This document shows positions 33,299 to 49,630 of a stretch of 64,000 bases of DNA, one piece after another; positions within the stretch are counted from its first letter, which is position 1; each line of letters begins with the position of its first letter. Below the pieces are notes generated by a model that made no database searches, was not told where the DNA came from, and saw only the letters and a list, made by a program, of their open reading frames with translations. The stretch comes from Trichostrongylus colubriformis (lineage: Eukaryota > Nematoda > Chromadorea > Rhabditida > Trichostrongylidae): assembly GCA_963978905.1 (NCBI GenBank), contig OZ022260.1, positions 19,580,334-19,644,333 on the forward strand. Reading direction: 5' to 3'. A program made the translations under genes and the position numbers.

Positions 33299-36200
33299 GC
33301 TGCCATACCTTCTAAACTTGCGTCTGCGAAAACTACAAGAACTTGCTCCTCTGCTCTCTTCGATATGACTCGCGGAATGTCTTTGTGGAATCCATGCATA
33401 GAATTAACTATGTCTATCCACTCCTTGACTTTTATATCTGGTAGCTTTTCGTCCCACGTATAACTGGCTTTCCACAGAGACTGGATGAATACCTTGGCTT
33501 TGTGTGTAAGAGGAGTTATCCATCCCAATGGATCATAGATCGAGGCCACTGAACTTGCTACAGTTCTCTTGGTCACTGGCTCTTTCATTTCAATTTTACA
33601 AGCTATTTGAAATTTGTCTGCGGAGGAATTCCATCTGATTCCTAGCACCTTTGGATTCTTGTCCTTGGACTTGTCTGCCGTGGCTATATCGTCCAGTAGA
33701 GCAGGATCGTTGGAAACGAACTCTCGTAGGTTCATGGACAAGTCGCTGAACATTCGCTTGACTTGCTTGTATTTGTATCTTGCTTCTTCTAGAGTGTCGG
33801 CTGTTAAGAGCAAATTGTCAATGTACAAGTTACTCTTGATTTCTTCCACGAGATCCTTGTCGTCCGTATATGAATTCAAATGATAGTGTGTTGTAGCCGC
33901 CAATAAAAATGGTGAAGTGTTGAGTCCAAACGTGACTCGTGTGAAACGAAGAGTCCTGATGTTTTCCAAGGTAGGAGGCTTCTTGTGGTTATGTATCCAG
34001 AGGCACCTTGTTGCGTCTCGATCACACTCATGGAGGCGTACTTGTAAGAATGCTTTCTCGACATCGGATATAATGCCAATCCTACCAACACGGAAACGTA
34101 GAAGCATTCCGAAAAGAGGTGGAAGAATCACAGGGCCACGATGAAGAACTTCGTTCAAAGAAGGGCTTCCTCGATAATGAGCTGAGGCGTCGAAAACGAT
34201 TCTCAGCTTTGTTGTCAACTTGTTCGGTGTAAGCACTGCTTGGTGCGGTATGTAGTGGACTACAGGTCCGGTTGCCTCGGCATGTCTCGGGACGTCCTCT
34301 ACGATATTCAGTCGAATTTGTTCCTCAAAGACGTTGTTGTACATATGTAGCAGCTCTGGATCTCGCTGAAGCGCATTCCAGGTATTGCTAAGTCTTCTCA
34401 GAGCAATAGCTTTGTTGTCGGGCAGAGTGAGGTAGTTTTCTTTCCATGGAAGACGCACGTAGTAGCCATCTTCTCGACGTTCTATTGTCTGGTTGAACTT
34501 GTCCCATACTTGTCGATCGATATTGGCTTTTCCAACGTGTTCCGGTCCACTGAATTCTTGAGTTCCTTCGTTCTCGAGGGCCCAGTAACGGTCCCACGAA
34601 TCTTCCTCTGATGGATTTTTGTTGCTTTCCAAGAGAGTATTGACTTGTGCTTCTAGAGACCAATACTTGTCCCATCTTTCAACTTCTTCGCAAGTTTGCA
34701 TTCCAAGAGCTTGTCGCCCATGTAGACGTCTGCCTGTGATGAGGTTGCCAGTTTTTGTTGGTATAAGATGGAGTCCTGATGGAAGAGGAACTGGCGGCTT
34801 ATCCGTTCTCCAAAACTTCCATACTTGATCACAGCCAAGAAGTATAAGCGGCTGTGTTCGTTTCCCTTTCTTCCCAAATGTAACTGGAAGGTTGAGGGAT
34901 TCGATGAACTGGACGTCTTCCTCAAGCAGTCGAGCACAGCGCATTGGTTTCGTAAGCACATCATGTGTCACAAGCTCTAACTCGTGGTAATTCTCCTCGA
35001 TGTCTCGGACTTGAACTTGCACAATGCGGCACTTTTTCCTCTGAACTTCTTCGGAACCAAATGTATGGAGAAGAAGAGTTGTCTCTGAAATGGTGGGTAG
35101 CTGAAGCTCCTGAGCCAGTGTGTTGTTGATAAACGAAATCTCTGCGCCAGTGTCCAGAAGAACCGGAACATTGCGGAGGTTGCCTTTCTTGTTATCGACC
35201 ACTTGGATTTCGCCTATAGGGAGAAATGTGGTTGAATGGACATCTTGATCCGACTGAACTTGAAGAATTGCCGTTTCAGACTCTTCAACGGGTTCCTCTC
35301 CGGCCACTACGTTGACCTTTTGAGTCAGTTTAGTCTTCTTCTTCGTTCTATCATCAATCTTCTTTAAAAGCATATCTTGTGCCTGCTGGGGTTTCCCCTG
35401 AACTTCACTTGCTGCTGGCGAAGTTTTGAAACAACTTGATGAATGATGGGGTCCCCCACACTTGAAGCAATTTTTACGCTTGCATTCCGATGACTTGTGG
35501 TGTGGTGAGGCGCACAACTGACAAAGTCGTTGATCCCGAAGGTATTTCGCCCTTTCCCTCGGGGTCTTGTACGTTGTACAGAATGAGGGCTTATGTTCTC
35601 CTTTGCAGAACATGCAAATATTTTCCTGAGACTTGAAACTTTTCTTCGTCTCCATTGTCGATGTTGCGTACGGCGTGTGAGAGGAATGACTGACGTAAAG
35701 GTTCATCATTTCTTCCTCTGACAGGACGTCTTCGATTGCGTTAAACAGGGCTTCCATTGTAAATGACGTATTCACCGGGAGCGAACGCTTTTTCCTGAGC
35801 ACTCCTCTCTGGACGTGCGCCGGAAATTTGCTCAGAATTTTCTTGACCATTACTTGACTATCAACGTGTTCCCCTTTTTGTTTCATTTGCATCACAGTTA
35901 CTTGCACTTGTTCGAAAAGCGTGCGTTGATCCTGCAGAGACAAGCTGCGTAACTGGTAATGGTCGAGCTGATCAATTAGTTTTTGGATCAGTTCCTCTGG
36001 GTTGCCGTACCGAGCGTGAAGAAAGTTTACTGCTCTGAGGTAGTTCTCGGATGTGACATGAAATTTCTTCACGGATGCTCTGGCTTCCCCATCAAGGGCA
36101 TTCAATAAATAGTTAAACTTGAACAGTTCCGGTAAGTCCCTTGAGTGGACGTTAGCGTTGAACAGTTCCCAGAAATTATCGAAGTCCCAAATATTGCCCG

Positions 36201-36669
36201 TAAACTTGGGGACAGGGAGCGGCGGAAGCTCAGCTTGCTTTGGTACTTGATTGAGGATCACGTTGGGGGTAGCTGCGCTTTGAGTTGCCTGCTGTAATCT
36301 CAGTGCCTCCAGAGACTTAAGCGCATGTATTCTACCTTGCAAAAGTGCACTGTATTCCAGCGCGAGTGCGAGAGCTCCCTCTGCACGGGTGACATACTGC
36401 TCTATGTCGTTGGGGTCTGCTTCTTCACCCCCTTCCTCGAGGGAGAATAGGTCACTTAATGCCTTCTCCACTTGACTACTGATTGTCTCTACGGTCCCTA
36501 CTGCTTCTTCTAGGCGGCACAGATTGCCTAGGTTAACCTTACTCGAAAGGTCTTCCGTGATAACTTGTAGGGAATCGAGCTTTTCTTCCTTAGAGCGCTG
36601 CAAAACTTGCTCGAGTTTGTTGCAAAAACGCGTTAAGCGGCGCTTGACTGTTGTTGTTTGAGCAACCAT
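33139..36669 (-). CDS. BEL element Gag, protease, reverse transcriptase and start of RNase H
   Basis: 1176 codons from ATG at 36669. The order is an N-terminal helical region, a Gag domain from about residue 148 (LPPLPVPKFTG, then FWELFNANVH), three Cys/His knuckles at about 350-420 (CMFCKGEHKPSFC, CQLCASPHHKSSEC, CFKCGGPHHSSSC), and an aspartic protease with LLDTGAEISF at about 505. The RT follows from about 820, with the first catalytic Asp in ISDVEKAF and the second motif LYIDNLLL at about 948, then a Pao-type RNase H beginning VVFADASLEG near 1110. The frame stops inside RNase H, shortly after KMELNALTLAMRLV, where the next frame takes over. The second Asp of the usual YxDD is Asn here; I recall this from nematode relatives but cannot confirm it. 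Confidence 0.95.
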   Translation of the reverse strand: MVAQTTTVKRRLTRFCNKLEQVLQRSKEEKLDSLQVITEDLSSKVNLGNLCRLEEAVGTVETISSQVEKALSDLFSLEEGGEEADPNDIEQYVTRAEGALALALEYSALLQGRIHALKSLEALRLQQATQSAATPNVILNQVPKQAELPPLPVPKFTGNIWDFDNFWELFNANVHSRDLPELFKFNYLLNALDGEARASVKKFHVTSENYLRAVNFLHARYGNPEELIQKLIDQLDHYQLRSLSLQDQRTLFEQVQVTVMQMKQKGEHVDSQVMVKKILSKFPAHVQRGVLRKKRSLPVNTSFTMEALFNAIEDVLSEEEMMNLYVSHSSHTPYATSTMETKKSFKSQENICMFCKGEHKPSFCTTYKTPRERAKYLRDQRLCQLCASPHHKSSECKRKNCFKCGGPHHSSSCFKTSPAASEVQGKPQQAQDMLLKKIDDRTKKKTKLTQKVNVVAGEEPVEESETAILQVQSDQDVHSTTFLPIGEIQVVDNKKGNLRNVPVLLDTGAEISFINNTLAQELQLPTISETTLLLHTFGSEEVQRKKCRIVQVQVRDIEENYHELELVTHDVLTKPMRCARLLEEDVQFIESLNLPVTFGKKGKRTQPLILLGCDQVWKFWRTDKPPVPLPSGLHLIPTKTGNLITGRRLHGRQALGMQTCEEVERWDKYWSLEAQVNTLLESNKNPSEEDSWDRYWALENEGTQEFSGPEHVGKANIDRQVWDKFNQTIERREDGYYVRLPWKENYLTLPDNKAIALRRLSNTWNALQRDPELLHMYNNVFEEQIRLNIVEDVPRHAEATGPVVHYIPHQAVLTPNKLTTKLRIVFDASAHYRGSPSLNEVLHRGPVILPPLFGMLLRFRVGRIGIISDVEKAFLQVRLHECDRDATRCLWIHNHKKPPTLENIRTLRFTRVTFGLNTSPFLLAATTHYHLNSYTDDKDLVEEIKSNLYIDNLLLTADTLEEARYKYKQVKRMFSDLSMNLREFVSNDPALLDDIATADKSKDKNPKVLGIRWNSSADKFQIACKIEMKEPVTKRTVASSVASIYDPLGWITPLTHKAKVFIQSLWKASYTWDEKLPDIKVKEWIDIVNSMHGFHKDIPRVISKRAEEQVLVVFADASLEGMAACAYLCSDCSANLLMAREKLPSIRSSMTVPKMELNALTLAMRLVNALLNQVQK

Positions 36670-36895
36670 CTCAGCTTGGTTGGTGTGGTGTGATATCGGA
36701 GATCACTGATAATCAATGATCGGGCACTGATAAATCGTTGAACCTCATCCTCACTGGATTCCAGGTTCGACTTAAACTTGATTTGTGGTTCAAGTTCCCA
36801 ACTTGTACTACACTTGTATGAAAGTGTAAAAAGGAAAGAATCTCAAAACTCCCCTTGGAACTCTCAGAAGACTGACCTGAGTTCGTTTTGGATTC

Positions 36896-36913
36896 GCTCC
36901 ATCCGATGCACCA
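36896..36913 (-). other. Primer-binding site of the BEL element
   Basis: Directly after the 5' LTR the element strand reads TGGTGCATCGGATGGAGC. TGG at this position is the expected complement of a tRNA CCA end. Which tRNA primes cannot be decided from memory. Confidence 0.75.
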
Positions 36914-37225
36914 TGAGTTAGACTGCCACGCGGTTCTTTAGAATGTGTGTGTTCCTTCTACACTGACACGACCACACCAAATCCAGGTTTATGTAGTACA
37001 ACCTCAAACTTGGGTAATTAAACAACTTAGCAACTTGTAAACAACAACAACAATAAGTTAAATAGCTCCTAAAATCTCCTAAAGGAAAAGAAGAGAAAAC
37101 GACTGCCGGGAGCGCCCTAGGTGGCCTTTTGTACGGTCGGGTCCGCCATTTTCCCGCCAGATCGTGCGGTAGGTCGCCTCCGGTAGATCGGTGTCGTCGT
37201 CTCCGGTGTCGTGTTATCCACGACA
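36914..37225 (-). repeat. 5' LTR of the BEL element
   Basis: 312 bp. On the element strand it runs from TGTCGTGGATAACACG to CTAACTCA. It is followed by the primer-binding site and flanked outside by TATTG. The promoter and polyadenylation signals should be here, but I see no unmistakable motif. Confidence 0.97.
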
Positions 37226-37413
37226 TATTGCAATATTTCTTCCTGTCATGTTCAGAGTGCACGAGCCTTCCTCCTCTAAAAGTCCTACATTGATTGATTG
37301 TTTTTGGGATGTGGTGGCAGCCACAAAAATGGTGTACGAGCCTCAGTCCATTTTTGGTCTTGTACAAAAGCCAGCTCATCGAGGCACTTTTATGGCGTTC
37401 TTCCTATTCCTTA

Positions 37414-37927
37414 GGCCGCATTCATACTTTGCGATTTTGTGAACGATTGAGCGACTGAGCGACTGAGCGACTAAGCGACTGAGCGACTGAGCGACTGAGC
37501 GACTAAGCGACTGAGCGACTGAGCGACTGAGCGACTGAGCGGAATATGTTCATGACCTTGCACAACTATAAATCGTCTGTGGGCGATGTATCATGCATCC
37601 GCAAATATACGCCTCCTGTAACCATTGGTAATGAAATGGAGAAAATTGAAAGAAAAATTAAACGAATTCACTCGCATAAACCGTATGACAAGTTTTCAAA
37701 AAACATCGTTTAATTAATAAAGTGAGAAAACCAAGGTATCAAATGGCAACCGTAAGATCAAATAAGCCTAACATGAATCTAAGACGAACACGTTCATAGT
37801 TTAAAAAACTAACAGCAACAACAACAATCATCGCTCAATCGCTCAGTCGCTCAGTCGCTCAGTCGCTCAATCGCTCAGTCGCTCAGTCGCTCAATCGCTC
37901 ACAAAATCGCAAAGTATGAACGCGGCC
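37414..37927. mobile_element. MITE with TTA target duplication and inverted 8-bp repeat arrays
   Basis: TTA flanks both ends (37411-37413 and 37928-37930). The termini are inverted repeats starting GGCCGCATTCATACTTTGCG on the left and GGCCGCGTTCATACTTTGCG on the right. Each continues through ATTTTGTGA and CGATTGA into a tandem array of GCGACTGA: about 12 units at 37451-37541 and about 9 units in inverse orientation at 37831-37903. The interior of about 290 bp is AT-rich without a reading frame. A 3-bp TWA duplication is typical of PIF/Harbinger-derived MITEs. The element lies 184 bp from the end of the BEL element. Confidence 0.88.
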
Positions 37928-38176
37928 TTAAGGTGTTAGTCACAGGAATGCCTCTGAATGACTTCACTTCTCTTGAAGCGCACCGTTTATGAAATGCACG
38001 TAATGATTGCCTTTTCTAAATCATAATCTACTCTCGGTGAGCCTGAAAACGTATAGTTGCTGTAAATTTGGCACATGAAAGTTTCCTTGGTTTTCCTTTC
38101 AAAACTGCACGCATGCAACGTTCAAAACTGCACGCGTGCAACAACACGGATTTGGCGAATTGTCTTTATTCGACCT

Positions 38177-38347
38177 TGTCAGCTCTCATCAGCTCCTATC
38201 ACTTTCGGTCCTTCACCATTGATGTGCCCTCACTATCCCCTATATCATTTGTAATATTCAGGATCCCATCATTGCTGTATGCGAGGTATGAATTTCGTAA
38301 CAAACAGACACACACACACTACTCAGCGGATTATATATGGTAGGACT
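38177..38347. repeat. Single relative of the 4.77-5.29 kb repeat
   Basis: Shares CTCATCAGCTCCTATCACTTTC, CAGGATCCCATC, GCGAGGTATGAATTTCGT and the ending CAGACACACACACAC...GATTATATATGGTAGG with the tandem copies in the PHACTR-like intron. The shared ending suggests that this is the 3' end of a dispersed element rather than a purely local satellite. Confidence 0.6.
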
Positions 38348-38902
38348 ATGGGACGGACACCAACGCAAGTACCCATATAACATTTTTCGCACCTACATGT
38401 ACTTTTATTTTTTCGAATAAAGACCCGTAGGTGGTGTCGGAAACTGTGGCAGCGGAGAGTGTCTCCTTCATTAAATAGGCATGTGGTGCAGAAATGAGTT
38501 TGAGGGGGTGTTCTTGTAATACCGCTTTGAGGCCATTTTGTTAAGTCACGAATGTGACCCATGGTGCGTTGCGCCATTTGAGACCAGTTCCGACGTAGTT
38601 ACCGTCTGCTTTTTGTGACTTCGCCATGAAATGGGTGTCGTTTTATCCCACGTTCTCTGTTATTGACTGAGAAGAATTTTCTTCTGCATGTCTCACTGTC
38701 ACATCCTTCTATGTATTGTTTGTTGAATAAGATTCGTTGATTATCTCCATCATTTGAATGCCGTTTAAGTGCTTCCGAGATTGCTCTTCATTCAAGCGCT
38801 GTGAATGCATTAAATTTAGACTTTGCAGAAATCGAATGGGCACCATTCCGTACGACTCATAGTTAGGAATAGGGAACAATTGTTGCTTCGACCGCGTTCC
38901 AG

Positions 38903-44756
<5,854 letters not shown>

Positions 44757-45934
44757 AGTTGTAGGCAAAAACATGTGATTAAGTGTGACAACACGAGCAG
44801 GAGTTGCGCACAATCTCAGTGGAAATGAGGGTAATGGTAGCAGAAACGAAGGGGTTGGAAGGCGTTGCAACGGTTGGCTTTCGACATTTTTATCGGTTAC
44901 CTGTCATCTCGAACACAATGTCTATCTTTTTTTTTGCAAAGGAGAAAAGTGCAGTCGAATAAAGGCCAGTTATTGAGTCATCAAATTCGAACTGGAGCAG
45001 AACAGTCGATGAATGGCTTATGGAAATGTGTAAATCTGGGATCAGGAAAGAGGATGGATGGGCAAGCCTCTCATGTGTTCGTTAGATGCTCTTTTGACAG
45101 GCCGCAATGAAGGCTAAACTCTGATGGATTGCTATGTATAAAGGGATAAACGGAACGTGTAACGTAGATGACCTTATTGGTAACTCTTCAAGAAGTGTGC
45201 ATATTATCTATCCTGCAGCTTTTGCATTTTGCAGGCATCTGTCCGCATGTACGGTAGCTTAGTATTTAGTAAAAAAAAGCGATATGAGCCATGAGTTCTT
45301 GTTATTTACCATCATGGTCGTTCCTCACGTAGCCATGCTTTCGGTCAGTGAAGCCGCAATCTCAGCTCGCTATTCCTCTTGCCGCGCTGCGTGGAACAAG
45401 CGACACCTTCCATTACCGTCGGTACTATCGCATAGGCATTTCACTTTCCGAGCTCCCCTCGGCTTGCGCTGCTTCATACCACCCAACGCGACCGTGAGAG
45501 GGGTTTTAGTCTGGATCGATCTGGCCTGCTATCTCGCAGTTTTCCAATTACTTCGCACTTCCCCGAGCTTGCTTGTAGCTTGCCCTCAGCTGCTTTTAAT
45601 TTCGACAATACCGAAGCGCAAAGCAAGCGTGGAATTAGGTTGAAACAATCACAGTTTTGCAGATACAATGGAAATTAGTAAAAATTCACAACACCAAGGA
45701 AAACGGAGTAAAACTGGGAAATGGAAAGATTAGTCGAAATGAAGAAGGATTACTTGATTGTGTTGGCTTCAGTTCATAGTAGTTAAATCGGACACAATAA
45801 GTATTTATGAGCGATTTCTAACATTCTAAAATTTCCATGAGAGATAGATATTCTCTACCCACGTTTGACCCTTACCCGTTTGTCAACCAACTATCACTAT
45901 GAGTTCGATTTTAGTGGAACGAATACTGGTATTA

Positions 45935-46205
45935 AGAGTACGGGGCGGAAGCGGTGTAGTGACAGATGGCGCCCCCTCCCACTCTCATGGTGCGGGAATT
46001 AAATTCCGCAGGAATGCCCCCTCAGGTCCCTCCATCGCTGGAATAGGTGAGTTGGTACCAGACTTAGAGGATAAAGGCACTGACTTGTACATCAGCTGGT
46101 CCCACAAGTCACTGTATAGGCCAGATCAGATCCATCTGCCACCGCGATTCTGAATGAGAATAGTATGTGTGGCGCATCCCAGATGGGATCGATTAACTCG
46201 ATCGA
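45935..46205. repeat. Dispersed repeat copy (CCCACTCTCATGGTGC family)
   Basis: Shares CTCCCACTCTCATGGTGCGG, GGTGAGTTGGTACCAGACTT and CGATTCTGAATGAGAATAG with sequence at 59.25-59.4 kb and 60.43-60.51 kb, in the same order. It is probably a degraded non-autonomous transposable element. No coding function was recognised. Confidence 0.5.
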
Positions 46206-47287
46206 CTTCATCAAGGGTGTGGTGGTACCCGTGTCACCCTTTGAAAATGCAGACACCTCGGTGATAAACTGGTGTTTGCGAAGAATACGAACTCAAAATG
46301 ATTTATGTGTTATGCAAACCGTTGAAATTATTTTTTCTTCAAGTGGTAAACAGCTGAGTAACTAGCCAACAATCGATTGCACAATTACAGGGAGGAATCT
46401 GAAGTCTTCTGATCTTTTTGATCAAACTCAGAATCGCTCATGTTCCCTTATTCCTCACTACTTAAAAACGGAAAGGAAAGAAATCAATGTGCTACTTACC
46501 CCTTGGAATTGGCTTGTGCAGGCACAACGCTGGATAAGATGACTACTCAGCTCAATACTTTCTAATTTATTAGATCCCTCCATTTTTCTCAAACATTGTT
46601 ACATAGTTCGAGTGAAAGTTCGGTAGTGGGGAAGGCATTTTTCATTTGTCATTCGTTACCATTGTGGACACAATTTTGGAACACAATGCTGAAAACAATA
46701 TTCCAGACTTCCGCGATCAGATTAGGGTGCCTTGCAGTGCCCCTGGCACACAAAGCACAATGATACGCTGTCGGCCCCATAAATATTTGAAGTGAGCAGC
46801 TGGAGTATCTTTGAGTTGATCATTGGGCCTGTGTAGTGGGTGTCTCGTTACAGATGAGCACGCGCCGTCAACTGAATTCTTCTACATGCTCCAAGAAACC
46901 CATAGTGGGGTCAGGAGCCAATAGGTTGTGCTGGAAAAGAGGGCACCTGAATCCATTATAATTGAGGTGCGCTAAGCGTTTTGGAAAGGAATTGGAAAGG
47001 ACCATTAGCGAGCTCGTTGAGGGATGAACTATCCAGGAAACGGTGGTCACACCCGCATGTGGAGTAGCTTTTCTATCATGAAAGAGTATTTTCCAGCATT
47101 ATGTAAAAGATTGGATTTGAAAAAAAAAGGCGAGTAGCTAGAAACATTGCAATCCAAGAAACCAGTTCCAATGTTGGAAAGGCGTCCGAGGCAGTGCTTT
47201 GGTTGCTTCTACCAGCCAGGTGATCGCCAACTTACAATAACGGTCTTATAGCGGTTGAATGTTTTGTATTCAAAATGGGAGTATATA

Positions 47288-47972
47288 CAAGGTGTGGCAA
47301 AAGTATGTATTGACTGTTGGTGTAGCCATGCCATACTGAGAAGAGAGTAGGATCGGCATGAATTTCACTGGCGAACTTCCCAATACGCAATTCATAATGT
47401 TACGAGACATGTGAAGTTGGTTGCAAGTGATTGTCGTGAAATCCTCTCCCGCTTTCAATAGAGTAGTCTTCAGAAAATTGATTTGAGATGAGGAGTATCT
47501 CAGGATTTTCGCTCTGAGATGTTCGAACTCGGTTGGTTGGGCAGCCAAAGGTTCGAGCATTTCGAAAGTGCCTTGTTAGAAGACGATGTGGCAGAGTTCC
47601 AAAATTTCTCAAGTCAGGCTGTGTCAAAACCACCCAGCAGCACCAACTCCATTGTGACATCAAGAGGTCGTTCATCTTTGCATAAAATCTCGCTTCGGAC
47701 CCTTTTCGGAGGACCTCCAGCACCTCTCCCCCTGGTCCACAAGGCGTGATTAGTGCAACATTGGCGTCAGAACGGCCTCCACGACGTCGCCACCTCGCAG
47801 CAAAGACCACCAAATACGCAAGATCGGGCCAGAGGCTATCGTGTTGAATAAGAACACATTGGGGAAATTTTCGCTGATCATATATATTTCGCAATATTCA
47901 TGTCGATACCTTCCCTCCTATTGGCATGATGAGACTTTGTGAAGGGGTCGGTTAATCGTTTGCCGCACCTTG
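47288..47972 (-). mobile_element. TA-flanked TIR element, probably an internally deleted Tc1/mariner-type transposon
   Basis: TA lies on both sides and the ends are inverted: CAAGGTGTGGCAAAAG on the left and CAAGGTGCGGCAAACG on the right (read from the opposite strand). At 685 bp it is shorter than an autonomous element. The - strand has open stretches (47400-47894), for example CVLIQHDSLWPDLAYLVVF, that may be a decayed transposase, but no DDE motif can be recognised. Confidence 0.65.
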
Positions 47973-48265
47973 TAGATTTTCCTTCCTGTGATTATGTCAG
48001 ACAGGAAAAGTTACGGGTTGAATGAAGAGCAGAGCGAAAACTTACTTGTGAAGGGGAGTAAAATGGCGATTTTGTACGATTTTAGTCGGGCTTCACACAT
48101 ATTAAACATGGGGTTTTGGGGAATCCATTTTATCATGGGTGGATGTTGGTAATGTCATAGAATATGGACAGTTTCTCACGCCCTATATAAGACCGCTTCA
48201 GAGAAAATTGTGTATCTTACTTCTTAGTATCTTTTTCGGTCATCGCATCGAATCAGTGAAAATTA

Positions 48266-48595
48266 TTAAGCCCAGCCTGAAAGAGAAATATTGACGCACT
48301 GCCACACTGGTAATCTCACAATCAGCACAATCCTAGGTTCACCCTTATGAGTTTTTGCGGAAGGGAGCTTCAAGTATTCAACATCTTGGTGCTGAGTTTG
48401 GAGTGTAACTTGGTTTGTCGCTATTGCTTCCTTTCGAAAACATCGATTTGTAATTGTATGAGTCCCGATGAGTGCTTCGCATAATGGCGGTGCCGGTCCT
48501 GGTTTCCAGTCATATTCGTGTTGCTCTGATTGATTGTGTCGGGCTGTGAAATCTGGTTCATTTGTTCTGATTGAACCAGATGCTGTAGCCGACAT
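48266..48595 (-). CDS. Unrecognised small gene or first exon
   Basis: 109 codons from an ATG at 48595. The product is hydrophilic, begins MSATASGSIRTNEPDFTARH and has no hydrophobic segment in its first 85 residues. Codon use and composition look more protein-like than neighbouring open frames. A donor-like AAGG|GTGAAC near 48340 could end an exon. I recognise no family and found no following exon, so a chance frame remains possible. Confidence 0.25.
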   Translation of the reverse strand: MSATASGSIRTNEPDFTARHNQSEQHEYDWKPGPAPPLCEALIGTHTITNRCFRKEAIATNQVTLQTQHQDVEYLKLPSAKTHKGEPRIVLIVRLPVWQCVNISLSGWA

Positions 48596-49554
48596 CCTAT
48601 GTCGTCTTTTGCTCAGTTTTGATGGCTGCTGCTACCCCAAGGCTGTTTTGCTACTTCGCTAGAATTGTGTCATTTGAGTTGGCTGGTTTTAAAGGATTTT
48701 GTTTAAACGATCATTCAGTCATTATGTATTTGAGAGTCCGAGGTTTTTCAACGTAAAATCGCTACAAAAAAATTTAAGGTGTTTAACAAGATATTGCACC
48801 TCCCTAACCACGACGTCTGCCTACGGAATGCACCAAGCACATTTTTCACATAAGGAAGAGGGACGTGATTCGATCCATCCATCTACTGCACCCAAGACTT
48901 CGTGAGAAGTCTTGGATTTTTTTCGGTGTGGGCCTGCAGGCTTCCGAAGCAAGGGCTAAGGTCAGGTGAATACAGAGGGGAGGGTAGTCATGGATGGCAG
49001 GTCTTTCCACCCTCTCCGATATCGTCCTGGCGAGATGTGGATGCAATCAGAAATATCCCGCAACCGGTGTAAAATGGGGCCCGAGACGCCATCTCTCACA
49101 GTTGTTCGCAGAATACCATTGCACACAATAGCACCTTCGGCCAGGATCTCATAGCATATGTATACACCAGTGTGGAGCTGAAGTATGAGACCAGCTCCTT
49201 CTTGACATGCGCACCTCGTTTCGGCCCTTTTTCAACGATTTGCTCCATAGTTCTGCATTGGCACTTTCGGGCGCAACATGCTTTCTAAGTTATGATACGA
49301 AATTTCTCACAGTTTTTCGGACACCCTATCATTTTTACCAGCATAGAATTACTTGTGAATCATTTTCATAAGAACTATCCTTAATGAATGCTATCGGCTT
49401 ACTTTATACTCATTAACTATTTGCGGGTGGTTTATACATAGTGTTGCTTACTGTGGAAGAACACTTTTTACGTGCTTGGTATTTTATTTTATTTTATTCT
49501 ATTCACATGAAAGTTCTGACAACCTCTTGTTGAAATGACGTTAGCCTGAGGCCC

Positions 49555-49630
49555 AGCCTTCGCGATTCTAGGTGTCGCACTTGCGCACCCATGCAAAATC
49601 AGGAAATTCGCGGTCCACAGTTCGCGATGC
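49555..49630. repeat. Partial palindromic MITE copy
   Basis: CTTCGCGATTCTAGGTGTCGC ACTTGCGCACCC resembles the left half of the copies at 18.7 and 27.6 kb. No clear right half is seen. Confidence 0.35.

Larger units (their letters stand above)
28754..37225 (-). mobile_element. BEL/Pao LTR retrotransposon, structurally complete
   Basis: The 8472-bp element is bounded by near-identical LTRs that start TG and end CA and is flanked on both sides by TATTG (28749-28753 and 37226-37230), a 5-bp target duplication. It is read on the - strand: 5' LTR at 37225-36914, primer site, a leader of about 240 bp, gag-protease-RT frame, RNase H-integrase frame, a third frame, 3' LTR. The gag type, DTGA protease, RT and Pao-type RNase H order identify BEL/Pao. 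The LTR pair differs by one substitution and one 2-bp GT repeat change, so the insertion is recent. Confidence 0.97.

Noticed and set aside
45284..45643. 119-codon + frame with hydrophobic segments
   Set aside because: No recognisable family, no splice context, and overlapping antisense open sequence of equal quality.
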